From the NCBI GenBank assembly GCA_012744445.1, contig JAAYBZ010000094.1, positions 1 through 48,471 on the forward strand: a stretch of 48,471 bases of DNA. The letters are read 5' to 3'. The first letter of the stretch is position 1. Each line of letters begins with the position of its first letter. A program made the translations under genes and the position numbers. The DNA comes from Myxococcales bacterium (GTDB lineage Bacteria > Myxococcota_A > Polyangia > Polyangiales > Houyiibacteriaceae). Shown here piece by piece: positions 1 to 7,799 of this stretch. The notes below the pieces were generated by a model that made no database searches, was not told where the DNA came from, and worked only from the letters and a program-made list of their open reading frames with translations.

Positions 1-21
1 GAGCGATGGCGCGTGCGGCAT

Positions 22-1224
22 TCACGCCTCGATCGGCGCGCGGAGGCGCCCATCCCCATAGATCGAGAGCCATCGCAGGATGTCCTCCCTTCGGATCATC
101 CCTTTGACGATGCCGTCCTCGACGACGGGGAGTTGGTTGAGCGCGCGGGCGTTGAGCGCGTGGATGGCGTCGTAGGCGCTCGCCGAGGGCCGGATGGAGA
201 CCAGCGCCTCGGTGGGCGTCATGATCTCGGCGATGGTGTGCCCCTCCCAATCGGCGCGCGGAATCTTGTAGACGTCGCGCATGGAGACGAGGCCGAGGAG
301 CCGCCCCGCCTCGACGACGGGATAGGCCCGTTGATCGCTGCGGAGGAGGTGGTCGTCGACGAAGGTTTTTATCGGGAGACCGGGCGGGAGGGAACGGACG
401 TCGATGTTCATCACGCGCTCGACCGTGACGTCGCCGAGGGATTCACGGATGAGGAGCTGTCGATAGCTCATCACCGCCGCGTTGTTCAAGAACCAGCCGA
501 TGAGCGCGAGCCAGAGGCCGCCGAGGAGCCCCGAGCCGAAGAAGGGCACCTGGATGCCGAGCGCCATGGCGAAGCCCGTGGCGATGAGGATCGCCGCGAA
601 GAGGCGGCCTCCGTTGGAAGCCATGCGCGTCGCGCGCGTGAGGTCGCCCGTCGCGCCCCAGATGAGGGCGCGGAGCACGCGCCCTCCGTCGAGGGGAAAG
701 CCGGGCACCATGTTGAAGAGCGCGAGGACGAAGTTCAGCGGACCGAGCCAGAAGAGGATCGTCGCGAGCGGAGAGAGCGAGCGCACGAACATCTCCGGCG
801 CGACGTCGACCGGAGGGAGGGGCCCCGCAACGACGAAGCCGAGGCCGAGGAAGATCGCGCCGAGCGCGACGCTCGTGAGCGGGCCCGCGAGGGCCATCCA
901 GAACTCGGCCTTCCACCCGGTGGGCTCGTCCTCCATCTGCGCGACGCCGCCGAAGACGAAGAGCGTGATGCGCGGCACGGAGATGCCGAAGGCGCGACCC
1001 GTCAGCGCGTGCGAGAGCTCGTGCAGGAGCACCGACACGAGGAAGAGCGCCGCGGACGCGACGGCCGTGAGCCAGACGACGCCAGCGCCCCAATCCGGGT
1101 GCCACATCGGCAGCGCCCCGGCGCCGAGGCTCATCGTCACGAGCGCGAAGATGATGAGCAGGCTCCAGTCGAGGACGACCTCCACCCCGAAGAGCCGACC
1201 GACGTGAATTCCTCGGGTCATCAT
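22..1224 (-). CDS. Site-2 protease family (M50) intramembrane metalloprotease with CBS domains
   Basis: This is a 400-residue polytopic membrane protein. The zinc-protease motif HELSH lies at residues 68-72 in a hydrophobic segment, and the second M50 motif NxxPxxPLDGG lies at 171-181 (Asp179 is the expected third zinc ligand). From about residue 245 to the end there are two CBS-type repeats, which in related proteins bind adenine nucleotides. The order membrane protease then CBS pair matches the Rip3/SpoIVFB-like branch of site-2 proteases, which cut transmembrane segments of anti-sigma factors or similar targets; the substrate here is unknown. The ATG at 1224 follows GAGGAG with 7 bases of spacing. 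It is transcribed divergently from the globin gene across about 110 bp. Confidence 0.9.
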   Translation of the reverse strand: MMTRGIHVGRLFGVEVVLDWSLLIIFALVTMSLGAGALPMWHPDWGAGVVWLTAVASAALFLVSVLLHELSHALTGRAFGISVPRITLFVFGGVAQMEDEPTGWKAEFWMALAGPLTSVALGAIFLGLGFVVAGPLPPVDVAPEMFVRSLSPLATILFWLGPLNFVLALFNMVPGFPLDGGRVLRALIWGATGDLTRATRMASNGGRLFAAILIATGFAMALGIQVPFFGSGLLGGLWLALIGWFLNNAAVMSYRQLLIRESLGDVTVERVMNIDVRSLPPGLPIKTFVDDHLLRSDQRAYPVVEAGRLLGLVSMRDVYKIPRADWEGHTIAEIMTPTEALVSIRPSASAYDAIHALNARALNQLPVVEDGIVKGMIRREDILRWLSIYGDGRLRAPIEA

Positions 1225-1333
1225 GGGCGTGCTCCTCGCATGGTCTACCTTTCAACCTAAACATCTACCTCTGGCCGGGCAACGAGCGGCCCGTCCCTTG
1301 CCCTCCCCTCACCGGCGACTCCATATCCACCTC

Positions 1334-1726
1334 ATGAGCGCCCCCCACCAGAACCCCTTCGAGGCCCTCGGCGGCGAAGACGGCGTCGTCGCGCTCGTCG
1401 ATCGCTTCTACGAGCTCATGGACACCCTCCCCGAGGCCGCGACCATCCGCGCCATGCACAAAGAGGACCTCGCGCTCATCCGCGACAAGCTCGCGACCTT
1501 CCTCATCGGTTGGATGGGCGGCCCGCAGCGCTACAACGAGAAATTCGGCCGGGTGATCATCCCGCTCGCGCACCGTCCCTTCGACATCGGCCCTGCCGAG
1601 CGCGACGCATGGCTCCTCTGCATGCAGCGCGCGCTCGAGGATCGCGACGTCGATCCCACGTGGATCGAGCTCATCATGCAGCCCATGCGGCAGATGGCCG
1701 ACATGTGCATGACGCGAAGCGCTTGA
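1334..1726 (+). CDS. Group II truncated haemoglobin
   Basis: A 130-residue protein of the TrHb2 (GlbO/YjbI) family, small haem proteins that bind O2 and react with NO or peroxide. Visible hallmarks are Phe25-Tyr26 (B9-B10), the proximal histidine His80 in an AHRPF context, and the family Trp93 (G8) in ERDAWLLCM. The frame is open upstream to 1223, but the ATG at 1334 gives the normal family length and the upstream residues look like non-coding sequence. No partner reductase is adjacent. It is convergent with rtcB, the two stop codons being separated by 6 bases. Confidence 0.9.
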   Translation: MSAPHQNPFEALGGEDGVVALVDRFYELMDTLPEAATIRAMHKEDLALIRDKLATFLIGWMGGPQRYNEKFGRVIIPLAHRPFDIGPAERDAWLLCMQRALEDRDVDPTWIELIMQPMRQMADMCMTRSA

Positions 1727-1732
1727 GGTGGA

Positions 1733-3259
1733 TCAACCCTTGATCACGCCGAGCGGGCGGAGACGCGCGACCTTCGTCGCGAGCCCCGCGCTCTCCACCA
1801 CGCCCACCACGTCGGCCACGTCCTTGTAGGCGAGCGGCGCTTCCTCGACGACCGTGGCGCGCGAGGCGCCGCGCACGAGGATCCCCTGCGCGCGGAGGTT
1901 GCCCTCGAGATCGGTGCGGCCGAATACTCGCTGCGCCGCCGAACGGCTGAGCCTTCGGCCGGCGCCGTGGCACGCGGAGTGGAAGGTCGCGCTCGAGCCG
2001 GGCGCGCCCGCGAGCACGAAGGAGTAGCGCCCCATGTCGCCGGGGATGATCACCGGCTGCCCCGCGTCGCGCAGCGACCGCGGGAGGCGCCGGTCCCCCG
2101 GCGGGAGCGCGCGCGTCGCGCCCTTGCGATGCACGAGCACGCAGCGCTCCTTCCCATCGACCACGTGCTCTTCCCACGTCGCGATGTTGTGGCAGACGTC
2201 GTAGACGGTGGTGAGCGCCGCGTCGAAGAGCCGCGCGAAGACCTCGCGCGCCCACGTGGCCATCACCTGGCGGTTCACGAAGGCAAAGTTCGCCGCGGCC
2301 GCCATGGCGCCGAGATAGGCCTCGGCCTCGCGGCTCTCGATGGGCGCGCAGGCGAGCTGGCGGTCGACGAGCGGGACGCCGTACTTCGACGAGGCGCGGA
2401 GCATCGTGCCGAGGAAGTCGGTGCAGACCTGGTGCCCGAGCCCGCGCGAGCCCGAGTGGATCATGAGCGTGACGCGCCCCTTCGCGAGGCCGAAGGCCTG
2501 CGCCTTCGTTTCGTCGAAGACCTCGTCGACGACGCCGACCTCGGCGAAGTGGTTGCCCGATCCCAAGGTGCCGAGCTGCGGACGCCCTCGCGTGCGCGCG
2601 CGCTCGCCCACCGCCTCGGGTCGCGCCCCGCGGATGCGGCCGTGCTCCTCCACGCGCTCGATGTCGTGATCGGTGGCGAGCCCCGCGCCGTGCGCCCATT
2701 CGAGGCCGCCCGCGAGCAGCGCGTCGAGCTCTTCCTCCGAGGCGATCACCTCGCGGCGGGTGCTCCCGATGCCGGCGGGGATCGCGTCGAAGAGGGCGTC
2801 GACGAGCGGCTCGATGCGACTCTCGATCACGCCGAGCTCCAGATCGGAGGCGAGGAGGCGCACGCCGCAGTTGATGTCGTAGCCCACGCCGCCGGGGCTC
2901 ACGACCCCGCCTCGCGCGGGATCGAAGGCCGCGACGCCGCCGATGGGGAAGCCATAGCCCCAGTGGACGTCGGGCATCGCCATCGAGGGCCCCACGATGC
3001 CGGGGAGCGTGGCGACGTTCGCCACCTGCTCGAGGCTCTTGTCGTCGCGCACCGAGGGCAAGAGCGTGTCGTCGGCGAAGACGATTCCGTCGACGTGCAT
3101 CGGCCCCGTCTTGGGGATGCGCACGCGGCTCGCGTCGAGGCGAACCACGGGGACCTCGCGCCCGGCGTAGGGCGGCGTGGCGTCCAGGACCTTCGCCTTG
3201 GACGTGCGCTCCTCCGCGCGGGAGGCGCGGTGCTTCCTCTTGTCACGGTGCCGGCCCAA
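1733..3259 (-). CDS. rtcB: RtcB family RNA 3'-phosphate/5'-hydroxyl ligase
   Basis: A 508-residue RtcB ligase, which seals RNA ends bearing 2',3'-cyclic phosphate or 3'-phosphate to 5'-hydroxyl ends, using GTP and Mn2+. The manganese-site motif GGVGYDINCG is at about 123-132 (Asp128, Cys131), followed by the LGSGNHF and HSGSRGLGHQ metal motifs and a C-terminal CHGAGRR segment carrying the guanylylated histidine. The start is TTG at 3259, supported by a strong AGGAGGG Shine-Dalgarno at 3266-3272 with 6 bases of spacing, which overlaps the archease stop codon. The first about 25 residues are a basic extension (many Arg, Lys, His) upstream of the conserved fold. It is translationally close-coupled to the archease gene. 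Confidence 0.95.
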   Translation of the reverse strand: MGRHRDKRKHRASRAEERTSKAKVLDATPPYAGREVPVVRLDASRVRIPKTGPMHVDGIVFADDTLLPSVRDDKSLEQVANVATLPGIVGPSMAMPDVHWGYGFPIGGVAAFDPARGGVVSPGGVGYDINCGVRLLASDLELGVIESRIEPLVDALFDAIPAGIGSTRREVIASEEELDALLAGGLEWAHGAGLATDHDIERVEEHGRIRGARPEAVGERARTRGRPQLGTLGSGNHFAEVGVVDEVFDETKAQAFGLAKGRVTLMIHSGSRGLGHQVCTDFLGTMLRASSKYGVPLVDRQLACAPIESREAEAYLGAMAAAANFAFVNRQVMATWAREVFARLFDAALTTVYDVCHNIATWEEHVVDGKERCVLVHRKGATRALPPGDRRLPRSLRDAGQPVIIPGDMGRYSFVLAGAPGSSATFHSACHGAGRRLSRSAAQRVFGRTDLEGNLRAQGILVRGASRATVVEEAPLAYKDVADVVGVVESAGLATKVARLRPLGVIKG

Positions 3260-3270
3260 TCGTGTCCCTC

Positions 3271-3702
3271 CTACAAATCGAAGATCACGCGCGCCACGAG
3301 CTCGCCGTCGCGCGCCTCCACCCCGACCCCGTGTTGCGTGACGGCCTTGGCCGGCCGCGCGATGGGATGACGCTCGGGATCGTAGCGCTCGCCGCGGAGC
3401 GCGCCCACGAGGCGCGTCTCGGTGAGCTCCTCGACCGCGAGCTCCGCGGCGAGGAAGCCCTCCGCCTCGAAGCGGTAGAGGAGCTCGTTGCCGAGCACGA
3501 CGAGCAGATCGGAGAGGTCGATCCCCTCGACCTCCACGGGCACCGACTCACGCGCCTCGACGACGCCCTCCACGCCCGTGAGGAGCGCGGCGAACGCGGG
3601 CACGAGCTCGGCGAGGAGCGACTCCTCGGTGGGCGCCGTGAGCTCGACGCCGAAGTCGCCCGTGTGCTCGAAGAAGCGGTGCGAGGCCACGGACGCCAGC
3701 AT
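3271..3702 (-). CDS. Archease, RtcB activator
   Basis: A 143-residue archease. This family helps RtcB form and release the ligase-GMP intermediate, making it multiple-turnover and relaxing its NTP specificity. The N-terminal FFEHTGDFGVEL (metal-binding Asp about 17) and the C-terminal AVTQHGVGV segment match the family, and the length is typical. It sits 11 bases upstream of rtcB on the same strand, and the rtcB ribosome binding site overlaps its TAG stop, so the two are almost certainly one transcript. No RtcA cyclase or RtcR sigma54 activator gene is adjacent, unlike the enterobacterial rtc operon. Confidence 0.92.
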   Translation of the reverse strand: MLASVASHRFFEHTGDFGVELTAPTEESLLAELVPAFAALLTGVEGVVEARESVPVEVEGIDLSDLLVVLGNELLYRFEAEGFLAAELAVEELTETRLVGALRGERYDPERHPIARPAKAVTQHGVGVEARDGELVARVIFDL

Positions 3703-3729
3703 AGCCCGCGCGCACGCGGGCCGCGGCGC

Positions 3730-4581
3730 TCACTTCTTGGTGGCCTGGACCTCGTCCCCGTCGAGGAGCATGCCGAAGATGCCCGAGGAGACCTTGGCCG
3801 CGCTCGTGCCGCCGATCGCGCGGAACGAGTCGAGCGACCACACCGCGAGCTGGTTCACGGGGATCGGGTAGTCGGGCACGCAGACCCACTTGCCCTTCTC
3901 GAACTGGCGGAGCGCCGAGGCCACGATGCGCTCGGGCTTCATCGAGCCGCCGATGACCTTGGCCACGACGCGGCTCGTGGGCGAGAGCTTCTTCTCGTAG
4001 CTCTCCGAGCCCTCGATGCCGTTCACGAGGACCGTGGAGACCTGCACGCCGTGGCGGCGATACTCGAGCCAGAGGCTCTCGGCGAAGACGCGCAGGAAGG
4101 CCTTGGTGCCCTGGAAGATGCCGTCGATGTCGATCGGCGAGAGGCTGTTGAGCACGTTCACGTAGATCACCGCGCCGCGCCCGCGCTCCACCATCATCCC
4201 GCCGAAGTGGTCGGTGAGGAGCATCGGCAGCTCGGTGTTCATGCGGAGCATCCGCACCTTGGTCGCGCGATCCATCGAATGGAACAGGCCCACCTTGTGG
4301 ATGTTCGCGTTGACCACGAGGATGCCGATCTCGAGATCGGCCACCGCGGCGGCGAGCTGATCGACCGCGTCGTCGGCCGTGAGATCCATCGCGACGGGGC
4401 GCGCGTCGACGCCGTACGCCTCGCGGATCTCACCCGCGATCTTCTCGAGGAGCGGGAGACGTCGCGCCACGAGGACGACGTTCATGCCCTTCGCGGCGAG
4501 CTGCCTCGCGAATTGCTCACCGACCGTGGTGCTCGCGCCCGCGACGAGGGCATAGGGACCGAACTTCGCTTGGTAATCCAT
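3730..4581 (-). CDS. Short-chain dehydrogenase/reductase-like protein with degenerate active site
   Basis: A 283-residue Rossmann-fold protein of the SDR family. The nucleotide loop is present as GASTTVGEQ (about 15-23), and an Asp at about 66 (AMDLT) fits adenine contact. The catalytic region is altered: the usual YxxxK is FQGTK, with Phe156 in place of Tyr and Lys160 kept; the usual Ser 13 residues earlier is Val143 (Ser146 is near); and NNAG reads NANI. It may therefore be a non-catalytic or unusual member. The ATG at 4581 has GAGGAG just upstream and a plausible sigma70-type promoter. It is divergent from rluD. Family assignment is firm; enzymatic function is not. Confidence 0.85.
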   Translation of the reverse strand: MDYQAKFGPYALVAGASTTVGEQFARQLAAKGMNVVLVARRLPLLEKIAGEIREAYGVDARPVAMDLTADDAVDQLAAAVADLEIGILVVNANIHKVGLFHSMDRATKVRMLRMNTELPMLLTDHFGGMMVERGRGAVIYVNVLNSLSPIDIDGIFQGTKAFLRVFAESLWLEYRRHGVQVSTVLVNGIEGSESYEKKLSPTSRVVAKVIGGSMKPERIVASALRQFEKGKWVCVPDYPIPVNQLAVWSLDSFRAIGGTSAAKVSSGIFGMLLDGDEVQATKK

Positions 4582-4604
4582 GTTCCGACTCCTCGGGGTG
4601 CCGG

Positions 4605-4632
4605 AGCATACTTCGATTGGCGTCTACGTAAA
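4605..4632 (-). promoter_or_regulatory. Candidate sigma70-type promoter for the SDR-like gene
   Basis: On the minus strand TTTACG (4632-4627) and TATGCT (4610-4605) are separated by 16 bases. The predicted start of transcription near 4598 leaves a leader of about 17 bases containing GAGGAG before the ATG at 4581. Read by eye only. Confidence 0.4.
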
Positions 4633-4681
4633 GCCCGAGTCGCGCCTCGCCGCCCGGGCGCTATCTTCCCCGCGCCCTCCG

Positions 4682-5614
4682 ATGGCCGAATCTTCCGACA
4701 TCGAGCTCGTCCTCGACGCGAGCGAAGCCGGCGAGCGCCTCGACAAGGTGCTCTCCGCGCGCCCGCTCGGCTTCTCACGCAGCGTGATCCAGCGCTGGCT
4801 CGAGAGCGGCCGCATCACCGTCGACGGCGCGCCCGCCGACAAGAAGGCCCGCGCCAAGGCGGGCGCGCGCGTGCTCATCTCGCCGGAGCCTCCGCCGCGC
4901 CGCGAGCTCGTGCCCGAAGACCTCCCGCTCGACGTGCTCTACGAAGACGAGCACCTCATCGTGATCGACAAGGCGGCGGGCATGGTCGTGCACCCCGCGC
5001 CAGGCCACGACTCGGGCACGCTCGTCCACGCGCTCCTCGGCAAGCTCCAGGCGGCGGACGAGACCGACGAGCGCCCCGGCATCGTCCACCGCCTCGACAA
5101 GGACACGAGCGGCGTGATGGTCGTCGCGCGCACGCCCGAGGCGCACGAGACGCTCGTGCGGATGTTCCAGGCGCACGATCTCGAGCGCCGCTACCTCGCC
5201 ATCGCGCGCGGCCACACGCCCGACGCGTTCACCTACGACACCTTCCACGCGCGGCACCCCACCGACCGCAAGCGCTTCACGAGCAAGACCGATCGCGGAA
5301 AGCGCGCCGTCACGCACCTCCGCACGCTCGAGCGCCTCCACGGCGCGAGCTTCGTCGAGTGCCGGCTCATGACCGGCCGAACGCACCAGATCCGCGTGCA
5401 CCTCGCCGACGCGGGGCACCCGCTCCTTGGCGATCCCGTCTACGGCCGCTCGGCGAGCGATCCGCGCGTCCGGGCCGTGGAGAAGGCGCTCGGGCGCCAG
5501 GCGCTGCACGCCGCGCACCTCGAATTCGCGCACCCCATCACGGGCGAGCGGCTCTCGTTCACCACGGCGCCGCCGCGCGATTTCGAAGAGGCCCTCGCCG
5601 CGCTCCGCGGCTGA
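4682..5614 (+). CDS. rluD: RluA/RluD family 23S rRNA pseudouridine synthase
   Basis: A 310-residue enzyme that isomerises uridine to pseudouridine in RNA. An N-terminal S4-like RNA-binding domain (about 10-75, containing SRSVIQRWLESGRITVDG) is followed by the catalytic domain with the signature GIVHRLDKDTSG (about residues 137-148), whose Asp is the nucleophile, and a C-terminal GRTHQIRVHL motif. Domain order and length fit RluD (U1911/1915/1917 of 23S rRNA), although other RluA-family targets cannot be excluded. The frame is open upstream to 4580, but the ATG at 4682 begins the conserved protein, and TATCTT 14 bases upstream could be a -10 box. It converges on the 87-residue gene. Confidence 0.88.
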   Translation: MAESSDIELVLDASEAGERLDKVLSARPLGFSRSVIQRWLESGRITVDGAPADKKARAKAGARVLISPEPPPRRELVPEDLPLDVLYEDEHLIVIDKAAGMVVHPAPGHDSGTLVHALLGKLQAADETDERPGIVHRLDKDTSGVMVVARTPEAHETLVRMFQAHDLERRYLAIARGHTPDAFTYDTFHARHPTDRKRFTSKTDRGKRAVTHLRTLERLHGASFVECRLMTGRTHQIRVHLADAGHPLLGDPVYGRSASDPRVRAVEKALGRQALHAAHLEFAHPITGERLSFTTAPPRDFEEALAALRG

Positions 5615-5629
5615 GCCCCCTCGGGCTCA
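5612..5629. terminator. Palindrome joining two convergent stop codons
   Basis: TGAGCCC-CCTC-GGGCTCA: perfect 7-bp arms with a 4-base loop. The left three bases are the rluD stop and the right three (complement) the stop of the 87-residue gene. It can fold identically in both transcripts but has no U-tract, so it may be an mRNA 3'-end stabiliser or a factor-assisted bidirectional terminator. Confidence 0.45.
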
Positions 5630-5890
5630 CCAGAGCTTGGAGGCGACGTGGCCCTTCGAGCGCACGAGGATGTCGATGATCGCGCGGTCGTAGAAGTTCA
5701 TCGCGTAGAGCTCGGGGCTCACGCGCTTCTGGAAGAGGGCGCGGCCTTCTTCGATCTCGTCGGCGAGGACCTCGAAGAGGTTGTCGTTCTGCAATCCCTC
5801 GAGGATCTTCTCTTCGTTGTAGAGGCTGAGATCGCTCGCGATGTGACGAGCGAAGCGGCGCGCGGCCTCAGGCGTCTCGATGGGGGTCAT
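5627..5890 (-). CDS. Small conserved protein of unknown function, 87 residues
   Basis: An acidic, mostly helical 87-residue protein with no signal peptide or membrane segment. Segments such as SLYNEEKI, NDNLFEVLADEIEEGR and NFYDRAIIDILV resemble a short helical module I recall in many deltaproteobacterial/myxobacterial proteins, often as the C-terminal part of zinc-ribbon proteins; here it stands alone. No function can be named. The ATG at 5890 is preceded by AAAGG, and it has its own promoter-like sequence overlapping the end of tsaC. Convergent with rluD. Confidence 0.75.
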   Translation of the reverse strand: MTPIETPEAARRFARHIASDLSLYNEEKILEGLQNDNLFEVLADEIEEGRALFQKRVSPELYAMNFYDRAIIDILVRSKGHVASKLW

Positions 5891-5911
5891 GCAACAACCT
5901 TTCGGCCGGTG

Positions 5912-5941
5912 AAATTACCCCGAGCCGCGCTTCGATGTCAA
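5912..5941 (-). promoter_or_regulatory. Candidate sigma70-type promoter for the 87-residue gene
   Basis: A perfect TTGACA (5941-5936) and TAATTT (5917-5912), 18 bases apart on the minus strand, with a predicted leader of about 15 bases. The -35 box overlaps the tsaC stop codon, suggesting the small gene is transcribed separately from the pur-tsaC block. Confidence 0.5.
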
Positions 5942-6504
5942 AGGTCGAGCACGATCGCGCCCTCTCGGAGCACGCGCGGCGGCTCGACGCTCACGTCGAC
6001 GAAGGTCGAGGGCGGGCCCCCGGGCGATTCGCCCTCGAGGACGAAGTCCACGGCGGCGCGGACCCTTGGATCGAGCGCGGAGGTCGAGGCCACCGCCGGC
6101 GCGCCCGTGGGATTCGCCGAGGTGGCCGTGAGCGGCCGGCCGAAGCGCGCGACGAGCGTCTGCGCGAGGCTCGGCCCCGGGACGCGCAGCGCGACCTTTC
6201 CGTCCATCAGGAGCGCCGGGTGCAGCTCGCCCTTGGCGCGCGCGACGAGGGTGAGCGGGCCCGGCCAATGCGCCCGCGCGAGCGCCTCGGCCGCGGCCGA
6301 GAGCTCTGCGAGCGAGGCGGCGGCCTCGAAGCTCGGCACGAGGAGCGCGACGGTGTGACCGGGCGACCGCCCCTTGGCGCGGAGCACGGCCTCGACGGCG
6401 TCGCCGCGCGTCGCGTCCGCGAGGAGGCCGACGAGCGTCTCGGTGGGGCAGGCGACGACGCCGCCCTCGCCGAGCACGCGGAGCGCCTCCTCGATCTCGC
6501 TCAT
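5938..6504 (-). CDS. tsaC: Threonylcarbamoyl-AMP synthase (Sua5/YciO/YrdC family)
   Basis: A 188-residue YrdC-domain protein, of the size of TsaC rather than the longer two-domain Sua5. TsaC makes threonylcarbamoyl-AMP from threonine, bicarbonate and ATP, the first step of the universal t6A37 modification of ANN-decoding tRNAs. The N-terminal GGVVACPTETLVGLLAD segment and the later PLTATSANPTGAP motif are characteristic. Its ATG (6504-6502) overlaps the purD TGA as ATGA, so it is probably translated by coupling behind purD. YciO-type relatives of unknown function are similar, hence some caution. Confidence 0.85.
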   Translation of the reverse strand: MSEIEEALRVLGEGGVVACPTETLVGLLADATRGDAVEAVLRAKGRSPGHTVALLVPSFEAAASLAELSAAAEALARAHWPGPLTLVARAKGELHPALLMDGKVALRVPGPSLAQTLVARFGRPLTATSANPTGAPAVASTSALDPRVRAAVDFVLEGESPGGPPSTFVDVSVEPPRVLREGAIVLDL

Positions 6505-7772
6505 CGGGTGCGCGCGCGATGACCGATGTCGCGGCGGAACTGCATCCCCTCGAAGGAGATGCGCGACGCCGCCGCGTAGGCGCGCTCGGCCGCCTGATCG
6601 ACGTCCTCGCCGATGGCCGTCACCGTGAGCACGCGCCCGCCGTTGGTGAAGAAGGCGTCGCCCTCCTTGCGGGTGCCGGCGTGGAAGACGGTGACGCCCT
6701 CGACCTCGGCCGCGCGATCGAGCCCCTCGATGCGCTTGCCCTTCTCGTACGCGCCGGGGTAGCCGCCGGCCGCGAGCACCACGGAGAGCGCGCACGGCGC
6801 CTCCCACTCGGGCTCCACGTTGGAGATGTCGCCACGCGCCACGCCCTCGAAGAGCGGGAGGATCTCGCCCTTCCAGCGCAGCATGAGGGCCTCGCACTCG
6901 GGATCGCCGAAGCGCACGTTGTACTCGAGCACCATCGGCTTCCCGTCGCAGATCATGAGCCCCACGAAGAGCGCGCCGCGGAACTCCGCGCCCTCTTCCT
7001 TCATGCCGCGGAGCGTGGGCTCGACCACGTCGCGGAGGATCTCGGCCTCGATCTCCGGGGTGACGACCGGCGGCGGCGAGTACGCGCCCATGCCGCCCGT
7101 GTTGGGGCCCTGGTCTCCGTCGTAGGCGCGCTTGTGATCCTGCGCGGGCGCCATGGCGATGTAGCGCGTTCCGTCGGAGACGACGTGGTAGCTCACCTCT
7201 TCGCCGACGAGCGTCTCCTCGACGAGGACGCGCGCGCCGGCGTCGCCGAATTCGCGCTTGCGCATGATGCGGTCGATGGCCTCGGCCGCCTCGTCGGCGT
7301 CCTTGGCCACGGTCACGCCCTTGCCCGCCGCGAGGCCGTCGGCCTTCACCACGAGCGGGCGCCCGGCCTCGCGCACGTAGCGCTCGGCCTCGTCGGCGTC
7401 GTCGAAGATCCGGAAGCCCGCCGTGGGGATGCCGTGGCGAGCCATGAATTCCTTACTGAAGATCTTGGAGCCCTCGAGGCGCGCCGCGGCCGCGTCGGGG
7501 CCGAAGGCGGCGATGCCCGCCTCGCGGAGCGCGTCCACCGCGCCCGCAACGAGCGGCGCCTCGGGCCCGAGGACCACGAGCGAGGCCCCGATCGACTTGG
7601 CGAGCGCCGTGATGGCCGCCGGATCGTTCACGTCGACCGGGTGCACCTTGCCGATGGCCTCGATGCCGCCGTTGCCCGGGGCCGCGTGCACCTCGACGTC
7701 CGGATCGCGGGAGATGCGGTAGGCGAGCGCGTGCTCACGCGCGCCGCTGCCGATGACGAGGACCTTCTTCAT
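6501..7772 (-). CDS. purD: Phosphoribosylamine-glycine ligase (GAR synthetase)
   Basis: A 423-residue ATP-grasp enzyme catalysing the second step of de novo purine synthesis: phosphoribosylamine + glycine + ATP to GAR. It begins MKKVLVIGSGAREHALA, has the ATP-grasp segments KADGLAAGKGV and LVEETLVGEEVS, and the substrate-site sequence HKRAYDGDQGPNTGGMGAY. Length is typical of PurD. It lies 27 bp downstream of purH and overlaps tsaC by four bases, forming a purH-purD-tsaC unit. Confidence 0.96.
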   Translation of the reverse strand: MKKVLVIGSGAREHALAYRISRDPDVEVHAAPGNGGIEAIGKVHPVDVNDPAAITALAKSIGASLVVLGPEAPLVAGAVDALREAGIAAFGPDAAAARLEGSKIFSKEFMARHGIPTAGFRIFDDADEAERYVREAGRPLVVKADGLAAGKGVTVAKDADEAAEAIDRIMRKREFGDAGARVLVEETLVGEEVSYHVVSDGTRYIAMAPAQDHKRAYDGDQGPNTGGMGAYSPPPVVTPEIEAEILRDVVEPTLRGMKEEGAEFRGALFVGLMICDGKPMVLEYNVRFGDPECEALMLRWKGEILPLFEGVARGDISNVEPEWEAPCALSVVLAAGGYPGAYEKGKRIEGLDRAAEVEGVTVFHAGTRKEGDAFFTNGGRVLTVTAIGEDVDQAAERAYAAASRISFEGMQFRRDIGHRARTR

Positions 7773-7799
7773 GCTCGTTGCCCTAATGAGTGGTGAGGC

